The notes: generated from the letters alone by a model not told the origin. Positions 52,288 through 59,973 are shown, counted from the first letter of the stretch. The stretch: 64,000 bases of DNA from Leclercia sp. LSNIH1 (GCF_002902985.1 NZ_CP026167.1:4588001-4652000); one strand, 5' to 3'. Program-made: numbers and translations.

Positions 52288-52749
52288 ATGACAGTGGAAT
52301 GGGCTAGTTTTATAGATGTTCTTGGTGAAAGGGAAGATTCTATTGGAGTTAACAACCTGTGTCATGCTATCGGTGAATCCCCGGTTATATCAGCTGATGC
52401 TGGCGAATATAATGATCCGGATGGAAAAACAAAGTACTATAAATTTTACCACTCGGGTATCGAGATGGGGTTTCGGAAAGACTGCTTAAGTCATATTCAT
52501 TTTTACTTTGGCAATGAAGATGAATATTCACCGTTTACAGGTAATTTCATCCCTGGAATTGAAGCGGGAATGGACAGAGCATACATTACAAAATTGCTTG
52601 GAAAACCCACTTTGGCTGACGAAGGCAAAGTCGACATGCTCCTTGGATGGATTAATGGATGGTCAAAGTATGATTACGGGAGCCACTCAGTACATATTCA
52701 GTACACGGAGCATAATCATCTGTGTCACGCAACGTTAATTAAAAATTAA
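52288..52749 (+). CDS. Unknown protein, candidate orphan immunity
   Basis: 153 residues, acidic, cytoplasmic, with a beta-rich pattern (YYKFYHSGIEMGFRKDCLSHIHFYFG) and the segment GIEAGMDRAYITKLLGKPTLADE, a type of 'GM..e.v...LG.P' helix seen in several small immunity-type folds. I cannot assign a family. AT-rich, alone between two other immunity candidates, with a weak ribosome-binding site. Confidence 0.6.
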   Translation: MTVEWASFIDVLGEREDSIGVNNLCHAIGESPVISADAGEYNDPDGKTKYYKFYHSGIEMGFRKDCLSHIHFYFGNEDEYSPFTGNFIPGIEAGMDRAYITKLLGKPTLADEGKVDMLLGWINGWSKYDYGSHSVHIQYTEHNHLCHATLIKN

Positions 52750-52859
52750 AACACAATGATTTGTAACGATTTTAATCAAATTTTAGCCCGAATCGGTGTA
52801 TAGCGATTACGGGCACAAATATTGCCCTCTTTGAGCAAATTTATCTGTCAGGAGGAATG

Positions 52860-53192
52860 ATGCGCGAATCCCAGGATATTTATAATGACATTGGTTCAGT
52901 ACTGCTCTCGATCGCACCTGATACTGCGGAAAAAATCATTCTGTGTGCCACGTTAGATCCGGAAAGTGACTGTGGTGAGTTTACTTATAACTATATAGAT
53001 AAACTGGGTAACCAGCACTGGATCACTGAAACCGCAGATGCCAGTGCAAGACTTTTAGATCTTTTAGTCGAACTAAGAAATTTCTTTGTTGATAACTTTA
53101 AATCACAAGAAAAGCCATTCTGGCATGGGTGTGAAGTAACGGTAAACATTGAAACACTGAAAATAAATATCGACTTCAAGTATGAGAGTTAA
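52860..53192 (+). CDS. YezG-like immunity protein, copy 1
   Basis: 110 residues; the second of two adjacent ATGs (52860) is preferred because GGAGG is too close to the first. It has the layout of the YezG/DUF600 immunity family: an N-terminal helix (RESQDIYNDIGSVLLSIAPDTAEKI), beta strands with ...YNYIDKLGNQHWI, then LLDLLVELRNFF and a final pair of strands (GCEVTVNIETLKINIDFKYE). YezG-type proteins neutralise nuclease toxins of polymorphic systems. Its paralogues lie at 55664 and 56042. No matching toxin is adjacent. Confidence 0.78.
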   Translation: MRESQDIYNDIGSVLLSIAPDTAEKIILCATLDPESDCGEFTYNYIDKLGNQHWITETADASARLLDLLVELRNFFVDNFKSQEKPFWHGCEVTVNIETLKINIDFKYES

Positions 53193-53257
53193 TAAACAGT
53201 CTCTCGCCCCTGCCGGCGGGATGTTGGGTTTACGTTAGTAATAAGGGGAAAGGGTCT

Positions 53258-53506
53258 ATGACTCACTCGCATCATTTGATTAAAATTATCGCTGATATGA
53301 CCATTTTTCTTGAATTCACTGACGACCATTCGCTCAATCCAGATGCCGCTGTGGAAATGATGGAACGTATTGCCGCCGAGCTTCAGCGACTAACGGACGC
53401 TGAGAAAGCGAGAGTTATCGATTCCTTTACAGAGATTGCGAAAGCGTATCGGGGGGATGAGTCCGACTTTGTCAAAGATCTGCCCGATACCTTTGGTTTG
53501 CGTTGA
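53258..53506 (+). CDS. Small unknown protein, candidate immunity
   Basis: 82 residues, acidic, mostly helical (IIADMTIFLEFTDDHSLNPDAAVEMMERIAAELQRL), with no membrane segment. AAGGGG lies upstream. Small proteins of this pattern occur near Rhs and CDI toxins, but I cannot give a family name with confidence. The remnant of a cdiA pretoxin region begins 22 bases after its stop, so it may once have belonged to a different toxin cassette. Confidence 0.55.
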   Translation: MTHSHHLIKIIADMTIFLEFTDDHSLNPDAAVEMMERIAAELQRLTDAEKARVIDSFTEIAKAYRGDESDFVKDLPDTFGLR

Positions 53507-53527
53507 CCAGTCGTTGTCAGTCAGGCG

Positions 53528-53720
53528 CGACAAGGAGAAAGAGCAGGAATGGCTCCCGGAGGCGCAGTTGATCGGCGAGACTGGTAATCGGGTGGCGGAT
53601 ATTGCCCGTATCGAGGGCAAAGCCGCCGCCCACGCGGTGGTCAACGCTGCGCTGGCGGCAGACTTATCCGGTGGGTTGGTGGACGATAGCTCTGCTTCTG
53701 CACCCTATGCTGCAAAGACA
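53528..53720 (+). pseudogene. Scrambled remnant of a second cdiA (pretoxin region)
   Basis: Three short segments matching the CdiA pretoxin region are joined in frame with the material between them missing. The first reads DKEKEQEW...AQLIGETGNRVADIARIEG (compare cdiA 49385-49475), the second KAAAHAVVNAALAA (49803-49843), the third LSGGLVDDSSASA (about 49990-50035). The order is kept, and the parts between are deleted (about 330 and 145 bases). After SASAPYAAKTG the similarity ends before any VENN. The remaining bases to 53859 show no gene. This looks like the trace of an older or displaced cdiA-CT/immunity cassette. Confidence 0.78.
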
Positions 53721-53859
53721 GGATGGGCCTATTGCGGATAGTGACGCAAACTTTCCACAACGATAACAGCATAACTTCTGGTATAAATCGTGCACAACTC
53801 AACAGATGGCGCTCTGATTAGTGGAAGCAGCGAGCTAACGATTTCAAATAGGTGACGGT

Positions 53860-54249
53860 ATGACTAACAGCCTGAATAATGTTATTGAAGAGTTAAAGGT
53901 TGTATCCGGGAACGAGAGAACTAATATTCCTTTGCCGGATGAAGCTCTTATTTCTAAATATGAAGAAGAGACAGGCTTTTCTTTTTCACCTGACTATAAG
54001 AAACTTCTTAAGGAAGCTGGCAATATCTATTATGGAACAATCGAATTGTTGTCTATCACAGAAGACAAAAAATTCTATGGCGAGTTATTAACGGCTATAA
54101 ATGATGCAAAAGAAGTTGGAGTACCTGAATCGTGGTTACCGATATGTGAAGATAACGGTAGTTATTATTGTTTAGATCAACAAGGTCGTGTCCGATACTG
54201 GACTGGCGATGGTGATAGTGAAGAGCAGTGGCCTGATTTAGCCGCCTGA
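53860..54249 (+). CDS. SMI1/KNR4 (SUKH) family immunity protein
   Basis: 129 residues with the SUKH-domain pattern: IEELKVVSGNERTNIPLPDEALISKYEEETGFSFSPDYKKLLKEAGN (the family's 'fE...g..LP.dYk.fl...NG' start), a central beta region and ESWLPICEDNGSYYCLDQQGRVRYW. SUKH proteins are among the most common immunity proteins against nuclease-type polymorphic toxins. AGGTGA precedes the ATG. It is immediately followed by a damaged SUKH-like gene. Confidence 0.82.
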   Translation: MTNSLNNVIEELKVVSGNERTNIPLPDEALISKYEEETGFSFSPDYKKLLKEAGNIYYGTIELLSITEDKKFYGELLTAINDAKEVGVPESWLPICEDNGSYYCLDQQGRVRYWTGDGDSEEQWPDLAA

Positions 54250-54268
54250 GTGAAAGATGTCTGGATCG

Positions 54269-54755
54269 ATGGCAACTAAGGTAATTATTTTACCTGAAAA
54301 TCCCTGGCACCATAAAAGATGATTTTTGGAGCACCTGTAGAAAAGGCTTATGGTTTGAGTGTTACGATGATCTTGCTCGTAACGCCCTCTTCTTCGCTGA
54401 AGATGTTTTTGGCGGTCAATTTTGTATAAAAGAAGATGGCATATACACATTCGATCCAGAGACAGGCGCTTTTGATTATCTTGCACCAGATATCAATGAA
54501 TGGTGTAAACTAATACTTGAAGACTATGAGGTCTTAACAGGCTACCCACTGGCAAACGCGTGGCAGAAGAAGTATGGTTCAATACCTGCGGGCTATCGCC
54601 TGGTTCCAAAAATTCCGTTTGTAGTAGGTGGCGAATATGAGCCAGATAATATTTATTTAGAAAATTCGACAATAGCAATGAAAGCAAGAGCCACTATTGC
54701 ATTGCAAATAAGAGATGTTCCTGATGGTAGCAACATCCAGTTAACGTTAAAATAG
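54269..54755 (+). pseudogene. Frameshifted SUKH-like immunity gene
   Basis: Reading from an ATG at 54269 gives MATKVIILPENPWHHK and then a stop. The frame one base over continues immediately with DDFWSTCRKGLWFECYDDLARNALFFAEDVFGG, through FDPETGAFDYLAPDINEWCKLILEDYEVLTGYPLA and GYRLVPKIPFVVGGEYEPDNIYLEN, to TAG at 54753-54755. Removing one A from the AAAA run at 54313-54316 joins the two into a ~161-residue protein of the SMI1/KNR4-like group. The long part has no good start codon of its own, so the gene is probably inactive unless the extra base is a sequencing error or is corrected by slippage. Confidence 0.65.
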
Positions 54756-54776
54756 TGTGCAGTGAGGTTCACTGAT

Positions 54777-55193
54777 ATGTTAGTCAATATTGATGAAATA
54801 CAAAAACAAGTTAATGAAATCATTTTACGGGCAGGCTTTCCAAAACATTCAGTTAATCTGTGTTCTGCTCCCTATGGCGATGGCACTCCCTATATTTCAT
54901 TCGAAAATAGTTCATATAACTATATTTACTCAGAAAGAGGGTATGAGTTCTCCCGAAAAGTCACGCACTCTTTAAACACGCTGCTTTATTGGATAATCTC
55001 CGAATTTGCCTATAAGATTGCATACCAGTATGAGTTAGATCACAGGGTTGAAGGCAGAGATGGACGCCGCATCGCTTTTCCAAAATTTATTGAAATAATG
55101 GCGAATATGAACCCAGCATGGGAGTTAAAAGCGCGAAATGAAATTCAAAATATTCTGGCTGAAGCACCCTTTGACGATAGCCTCTATACATAG
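54777..55193 (+). CDS. Imm63-like immunity protein
   Basis: 138 residues. The ATG at 54777 is preferred to a GTG at 54762 because GAGG lies 9 nt before it. The pattern fits the Imm63 family: ENSSYNYIYSERGYEFSRKVTHSLNTLLYWIISEFAYKIAYQYELDHRVEGRDGRRIAFPKFIEIMANMNPAWE, with the characteristic 'sERG.E..r..t..ldeLlYw' and 'DgRRi.f..qie.m..l.p.W' blocks. Cytoplasmic, no matching toxin nearby. Confidence 0.7.
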   Translation: MLVNIDEIQKQVNEIILRAGFPKHSVNLCSAPYGDGTPYISFENSSYNYIYSERGYEFSRKVTHSLNTLLYWIISEFAYKIAYQYELDHRVEGRDGRRIAFPKFIEIMANMNPAWELKARNEIQNILAEAPFDDSLYT

Positions 55194-55279
55194 TTGAGGG
55201 CAGCATCGCATCAGCACCGACGCAGAAAATGTCTGCTCATTTTGACAAGGTAATGGCTATCAATCACAGGGAGTCGCAA

Positions 55280-55636
55280 ATGAAAATATTCCCCATCCTG
55301 TTCTGTTTCATGATCAGCGGCTGTGTTGTTGGCAATATGGATTCAACCGACTATCAATACGTGCGCTATGCGCAAACGTTTCAGAAGCCGGGTGCAGGCG
55401 GTTACACCGATAATGAACAGCGTAAAGCCGATCTCTATAGCTGTGGCGTACCTAAAAATGCCAATCTTGATGATGGTAGCTGGAACGGTGGCAGCGCCCG
55501 CCCGGAGCAAACGCTTCAGGAGATCGTTGCCAGGAACGAAAAAATTTCAGGCTGTATGAAAAGTAAAGGCTACAAGGTGTACGGTTACGATGCGTGTGGC
55601 CCACTTAAAGCGCCGACCGGCCTTTGCCCTAATTAA
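55280..55636 (+). CDS. Small lipoprotein of unknown function
   Basis: 118 residues. The ATG at 55280 (AGGGAG upstream) gives a clean lipoprotein signal: MKIFPILFCFMISGC with the lipobox ISGC and Cys15. An upstream in-frame start at 55229 would bury the signal. The mature part is polar, with four further cysteines (YSCGVPKN, ISGCMKSKG, YDACGPLKAP, LCPN), probably two disulfides in the periplasm. As an envelope protein inside an otherwise cytoplasmic immunity array, it could be a periplasmic immunity factor or an unrelated passenger. Confidence 0.72.
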   Translation: MKIFPILFCFMISGCVVGNMDSTDYQYVRYAQTFQKPGAGGYTDNEQRKADLYSCGVPKNANLDDGSWNGGSARPEQTLQEIVARNEKISGCMKSKGYKVYGYDACGPLKAPTGLCPN

Positions 55637-55663
55637 TACGATTTGTCACCCCAGGATGAAAAT

Positions 55664-55999
55664 ATGCGCGAATCCCTGGCTATTTATAATGATATTGGCT
55701 CGGTCTTAGTTGCCGCAGCGCCCGATAACGCCGCAACCATCATCGTGCGTGCTGAGCTGTCGCCCGAAAATGATCACTGCAAATGTGAGTTTGATTATGT
55801 GGACAGCACCTCAGGTGAGACAAACTGGTTTACTGCAGGCGCACAGGCCAATGCTGATTTGCTGGACCTTCTGGTTGAGCTGAGGACATTTTTTGTTAAT
55901 AACATCTCCTCAAAACAGCCTTCGTTCTGGCATGCCTGCGAAATAACGGTCGATGTTGAAACGCTCAGAATCAAGATTGATTTTAAGTATACTGATTAA
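55664..55999 (+). CDS. YezG-like immunity protein, copy 2
   Basis: 111 residues, clearly a paralogue of 52860-53192: same start (MRES.. IYNDIGSVL), same DYVDS...NWF core, LLDLLVELRTFFVNN and the closing CEITVDVETLRIKIDFKY. Start at the ATG at 55664 (AGGA 7 nt upstream). The YezG family is known for immunity to nuclease toxins. It is followed 42 bases later by copy 3. Confidence 0.78.
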   Translation: MRESLAIYNDIGSVLVAAAPDNAATIIVRAELSPENDHCKCEFDYVDSTSGETNWFTAGAQANADLLDLLVELRTFFVNNISSKQPSFWHACEITVDVETLRIKIDFKYTD

Positions 56000-56041
56000 C
56001 AGATAATAATCTCGCACTAAATAAAACTTCAGGACAAATAA

Positions 56042-56383
56042 ATGAGCGACTTAGACGATCTGCATAATAAAATTGGTCAATTACTGGTTGATGCCGGTCC
56101 TGCTGAGGCGAAGAAAATCATTGCTCGCGCAAAATTAGCCCAAGATGGCGAGTCCTGTGAGTATGAATATGATTATGTTGATCAGCAGGATAACCAGGAC
56201 TGGTTCGTGCCGGATAAGCTCGCCAGTTATCATCTTCGGCTCCTGTTAGTTAACCTTCGGGACTATTATATTCAGAATAATATGATGCAGGGTAAAGCGC
56301 CCTGGACAGGTTGCGATATCACCGTTGAAATACCCGCAGAGAAAATAAGCATCAGCTTTAAATATGACACCCTACCAATATAG
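56042..56383 (+). CDS. YezG-like immunity protein, copy 3
   Basis: 113 residues, more diverged than copies 1 and 2 but with the same plan: LDDLHNKIGQLLVDAGPAEAKKII, YEYDYVDQQDNQDWF, LRLLLVNLRDYYIQNN and GCDITVEIPAEKISISFKYD. It probably neutralises a related but different toxin. The right copy of the island leader begins two bases after its stop. Confidence 0.75.
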   Translation: MSDLDDLHNKIGQLLVDAGPAEAKKIIARAKLAQDGESCEYEYDYVDQQDNQDWFVPDKLASYHLRLLLVNLRDYYIQNNMMQGKAPWTGCDITVEIPAEKISISFKYDTLPI

Positions 56384-56384
56384 G

Positions 56385-56461
56385 GGAGGCAAATTCCAGG
56401 ACTATTCCGGGCTTTAAGATTATTCCCTATTTCATCGCCTGCCAAAAAAACCAACAATTTT
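56385..56461 (+). repeat. Right copy of the leader sequence flanking the CDI island
   Basis: Imperfect direct repeat of 40001-40078 (core 56404-56432, 25 of 29 identical; both copies end in CAATTTTA). It lies about 90 bases upstream of the Ail/Lom-type gene and directly after the last immunity gene. Confidence 0.6.
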
Positions 56462-56551
56462 ATCGCCTTAATTTGCAGTGGAATATCTCCAGCCTGACGG
56501 ATGGGGATTTGTGGCATTACACATAAAAAATGACAACAAGGATTACGGAAA

Positions 56552-57112
56552 ATGAAAAAACTCTCTCTGGCGGTATGCGTTGCGGCGAGTCTGTCAAGCG
56601 GGGCTGCTCTGGCGGATAATCAGACTGTTTCTGTGGGTTATGCGCAGAGTAACGTTGAAGACTTCAAAAATATCCGCGGCGTGAACGTTCAGTATCGCTA
56701 CGAGTGGGATTCCCCGGTCAGCCTGATGGGTTCATTCACCTATATGAGCGGCGATCAGGACGAGCATTATTATCTCTTCTCTGACTCCGTTAAAAACCAC
56801 GTCGAAGTGAAATATTACTCCCTGATGGCAGGCCCGGCATATCGCCTGAATGATTTCGTTTCCCTGTATGCGCTGGGCGGCGTGGCACGCGTGAAAGCAG
56901 ACGGCCACACTACCTGGGTGAACGGCGGCGACAACTATACCCAGCGCGACGGCATCGATGAGAAATCCACCTCTTTCGCTTACGGCGCGGGCGTACAGTT
57001 CAACCCAACGCCTGAGCTGGCGATCCACGTCGGTTACGAAGGCACCACGGCCGACCTGGGTGATGATTACGGGATCGACGGCTGGAATGTGGGCGTAGGT
57101 TACCGTTTTTAA
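56552..57112 (+). CDS. Ail/Lom (OmpX-like) outer-membrane protein
   Basis: 186 residues. Signal peptide ends at about ALA-DN (residue 21-22). The mature part forms the eight-stranded barrel of the Ail/OmpX/Lom family: TVSVGYAQSNVEDF, VNVQYRYEWDSPVSLMGSFTYMSGD, YYSLMAGPAYRLNDFVSLYALGGVARVKA, ELAIHVGYEGT and a terminal aromatic (GWNVGVGYRF) for barrel insertion. Family members act in adhesion and serum resistance, or serve as surface receptors. Its leader matches the one before cdiB. Confidence 0.9.
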   Translation: MKKLSLAVCVAASLSSGAALADNQTVSVGYAQSNVEDFKNIRGVNVQYRYEWDSPVSLMGSFTYMSGDQDEHYYLFSDSVKNHVEVKYYSLMAGPAYRLNDFVSLYALGGVARVKADGHTTWVNGGDNYTQRDGIDEKSTSFAYGAGVQFNPTPELAIHVGYEGTTADLGDDYGIDGWNVGVGYRF

Positions 57113-57127
57113 TTGGTGCGGCCTGAT

Positions 57128-57350
57128 GCCGGGTGGCGGCGATGCCTTACCCGGCCTACGGTCCGGTGCGGTTGTGCCGGGTGACGGCCATGCCTTACCC
57201 GGCCTACGATCCGGTGCGGTTGTGCCGGGTGACGGCCATGCCTTACCCGGCCTACGGGTCAGTGCGGTTGTGCCGGGTGGCGGCGGTGCCTTACCCGGCC
57301 TACGGTCTGAGCTTTTTGTAGGCCCGGCAAGCGCAGCGCCGCCGGGCGTT
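57128..57350. repeat. Tandem REP array, 48-bp period, with inverted end unit
   Basis: Four near-identical units start at 57128, 57176, 57224 and 57272, exactly 48 bases apart. Each has GCCGGGT...ACCCGGC plus a conserved spacer (TGCGGTTGT). A fifth, inverted unit (TAGGCCCGGC ... CCGCCGGGC) fills 57319-57348 and touches the stop codon of the minus-strand LysR gene. It lies between two convergent genes. Confidence 0.85.
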
Positions 57351-58236
57351 ACAAACCGCACTGTGCCTGCATAATATGCTCAATAAACCGCGTGAGTTTC
57401 GGCAACGGACGTAGATCCTGACGCCATAACAGGTGCACCGGTCGGGGTTGTGGTGTGTAACCTTCTAAAACACGTATCAGCCGTCCATTCGCCAGCTCAT
57501 CCGCCACCAGCACCTCCGGTTGCAACAGCAATCCCGCGCCGGCAATCGCCGCCATCCGCAGACCGTATCCGTCGTTACAGCGCAGGATCGCATCGCGCTT
57601 CCAGCGCACCTCCCCTTCCACTCCCGGCAGCCGCCACTCGTTGCGTGCGGTCCAGACGGTATGAGAGAGACAAAGATGCTCCACCAGATCGTCCGGCGTT
57701 TGCGGCGTGCCGTGGCGGGCTAAGTAGTCCGGCGCGGCGCAGATCACCATCCGGTACGGGCAGAGGTATTTTGCCACCAGATCCTCGGTGTGGATGTCGC
57801 CAATGCGGATCGCGAGGTCCACCCCCTCCTCCACCAGATCGACCATCCGGTTAGTGAGATCCAGCTCGACGCGCACCTCCGGGAAACGCTGCAAAAAGGT
57901 GGCAGTCAGCGGGGCAATCACGCACCCGCCGAACGAGGTGGGCGCAGTCACCCGCAGCGTGCCCGCGGGCGCGGTACGCAGACGCTCCACCGAACGTTCA
58001 GCGATGGCGACCTGCTCAATGACCCGCTTTGCCTCTTCGAACCAGACCCGTCCGGCGTCAGTCAGGCTCTGGCGGCGGGTATTGCGCTCCAGCAGCCGGG
58101 TGCCAAGCTGCGCCTCCAGCCAGGCGATATACTTCCCGACCATCACCGCCGACATCTCCAGCCGGGCGGCGGCACCGGTAAAGCTGCCGCTCTCCACTAC
58201 CGCGATAAAGGTCTCCATGCCGCGAAGCTTATCCAT
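57349..58236 (-). CDS. LysR-family transcriptional regulator
   Basis: 295-residue LysR regulator of the AaeR/DmlR-like group: helix-turn-helix at ~1-60 (LRGMETFIAVVESGSFTGAAARLEMSAVMVGKYIAWLEAQLGTRLLERNTR) and an effector-binding domain from ~90. Divergent from the short SDR gene at 58335 across a 98-bp gap, a common arrangement in which the regulator controls the reductase. Confidence 0.9.
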   Translation of the reverse strand: MDKLRGMETFIAVVESGSFTGAAARLEMSAVMVGKYIAWLEAQLGTRLLERNTRRQSLTDAGRVWFEEAKRVIEQVAIAERSVERLRTAPAGTLRVTAPTSFGGCVIAPLTATFLQRFPEVRVELDLTNRMVDLVEEGVDLAIRIGDIHTEDLVAKYLCPYRMVICAAPDYLARHGTPQTPDDLVEHLCLSHTVWTARNEWRLPGVEGEVRWKRDAILRCNDGYGLRMAAIAGAGLLLQPEVLVADELANGRLIRVLEGYTPQPRPVHLLWRQDLRPLPKLTRFIEHIMQAQCGL

Positions 58237-58334
58237 ATTGCAAACCTCTGGTTAATAATGATCTAACTTTAGCCCAGTTTATCCGCCCGCTGGTTTGTTA
58301 AACAATCAAGGCTCACAACACAGAGGAGTCGGCT

Positions 58335-58937
58335 ATGAAAATCGTCATTATTGGTGCCAGCGGTACGGTCGGTCAGGCCGTTACAGAAGAGCTAAGCCGT
58401 CGTCATGAGGTCATTCGCGTGGGTCGTACAAAAGGCGATCATCAGGTAGATATCACCTCGCAGGCCAGCGTGCAGGCGCTGTTCGAAAAGATCGGTCCGG
58501 TGGATGCGATTGTCTCTGCCAGCGGCGGGCTGCACTTTGGCCCTCTGTCGACCATGACCGACAGCGAGTTTAACCAGGGATTGCAGGACAAATTGCTGGG
58601 CCAGGTGCGGCTGGCGCTCACCGGGCAGCACTATCTGAATGAGGGCGGGTCGATCACTTTGATCAGCGGCATCGTCGCCCACGAGCCTATCGCCCAGGGG
58701 GTGAATGCCACCACGGTAAACGTCGCGCTGGAAGGCTTTGTCCGCGCCGCCGCCTGCGAACTGCCGCGCGGGATCCGCATCAACCTGATTAGCCCGACGG
58801 TACTCACCGAATCGGCTGAAGCCTACGACGGTTTCTTCCCGGGCTTCGAAAGCGTGCCCGCCGCAACGGTCGCCCAGGCCTATCGCCGCAGCGTGGAAGG
58901 GGTACAGAGCGGACGGGTGTATCAGGTAGGGTATTGA
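58335..58937 (+). CDS. Short SDR-family protein with atypical active site
   Basis: 200 residues. Cofactor motif GASGTVGQAVTEEL at the N-terminus and a SASGGL (NNAG-like) block are present. Where classical SDRs carry YxxxK, this protein reads GVNATTVNVALEGFVRAA, so the catalytic Tyr and Lys are missing. This matches a known short SDR subgroup with the same replacement. Its reaction is unknown. Likely controlled by the divergent LysR gene. Confidence 0.85.
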   Translation: MKIVIIGASGTVGQAVTEELSRRHEVIRVGRTKGDHQVDITSQASVQALFEKIGPVDAIVSASGGLHFGPLSTMTDSEFNQGLQDKLLGQVRLALTGQHYLNEGGSITLISGIVAHEPIAQGVNATTVNVALEGFVRAAACELPRGIRINLISPTVLTESAEAYDGFFPGFESVPAATVAQAYRRSVEGVQSGRVYQVGY

Positions 58938-58974
58938 TGGTAACCGGGGCGAGTCGGCCTCGCCCCGTTCAGGT

Positions 58975-59973
58975 TCAGAGCCTGCGGCGGATTTTTTCCA
59001 CCATCGCCGCGGTGGAGATCCCGTAGCGATCGTGCAGGGTCGGCAGCGCTCCGGCGTCGAGGAAGGCGTCCGGCAGCGCGACGGTATCAAAATCGACCTG
59101 CACCCGGTTGCGCATCAGCAGTGACGCCACCGCCTCGCACAGGCCACCCACGCTGCTGTGGTTTTCCGCCACTACCACCAGCCTGCCCGGCTTCGCCGCC
59201 TGCGCCAGAATGGTCTCCTCGTCCAGCGGCTTGATGGTGGGCGAGTGGAGCACCGCCACGCTGATGTTATCCTTACGCAGCTGCTTCGCCGCTTCCAGCG
59301 CCCGCATGGTCATCAGGCCGGAGGCGATAATCAGCACATCGCTCCCCTCCTCCAGCAGCGCGGCTTTGCCGATTTTGAACTGGTAGTTGTACTGGTCCAG
59401 CACCACCGGCACCTTGCCGCGCAGCAGGCGCATATAGACCGGGCCATCGTGCTCTGCCATGGCCGGTACCGCCTGCTCGGTGTCTATCGCATCACAGGGA
59501 TCGATAATCGTCATGCCCGGAATGCCGCGCATAATGGCGAGATCTTCCGTCGCCTGATGGCTGGGGCCGTAACCGGTGGTCAGCCCTGGCAGCGCGGCGC
59601 AGATCTTCACGTTCAGGTGCTCTTCGGCAATCACCTGATGAATAAAGTCATAGGCGCGGCGGGTGGCAAACACCGCGTAGGTGGTGGCGAAGGGGATAAA
59701 GCCCTCTTTCGCCATCCCGCCCGCGGCGCCCATCAGCAGTTGCTCCGCCATCCCCATCTGGAAGAAGCGCTCGGGGTGCGCCTGGGCAAAGATATGCAGG
59801 TCGGTATATTTTGAGAGATCCGCCGTCATGCCGACGATCTCCGGGCGCTGCTCCGCCAGCTTCACCAGCGCGTGGCCGAACGGCGCGGCGCGGGTCTCCT
59901 GCCCCTCTTCGGCAATAGAGGCGATCATCGCCGAGGTGGTTAAACGCGGTTTTTTCTCGGTGGTCTGGCTCAT
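58975..59973 (-). CDS. Split transketolase, C-terminal subunit
   Basis: 332 residues from the ATG at 59973, which overlaps the N-subunit stop by one base (TGATG). It carries the pyrimidine-binding half of a transketolase: VGMTADLSKYTDLHIFAQAHPERFFQMGMAEQLLMGAAGGMAKEGFIPFATTYAVFATRRAYDFI, with the conserved Glu of AEQ that activates thiamine diphosphate, and then the C-terminal transketolase domain. Together with the next gene it makes a two-subunit enzyme as in apulose-4-phosphate transketolases and similar sugar-catabolic systems; the actual substrate is unknown. Confidence 0.9.
   Translation of the reverse strand: MSQTTEKKPRLTTSAMIASIAEEGQETRAAPFGHALVKLAEQRPEIVGMTADLSKYTDLHIFAQAHPERFFQMGMAEQLLMGAAGGMAKEGFIPFATTYAVFATRRAYDFIHQVIAEEHLNVKICAALPGLTTGYGPSHQATEDLAIMRGIPGMTIIDPCDAIDTEQAVPAMAEHDGPVYMRLLRGKVPVVLDQYNYQFKIGKAALLEEGSDVLIIASGLMTMRALEAAKQLRKDNISVAVLHSPTIKPLDEETILAQAAKPGRLVVVAENHSSVGGLCEAVASLLMRNRVQVDFDTVALPDAFLDAGALPTLHDRYGISTAAMVEKIRRRL

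Noticed and set aside
57126..57374. Repetitive short open frames over the REP array
   Set aside because: They simply translate the 48-bp repeat (48 is a multiple of 3, so frames stay open); no start signal.
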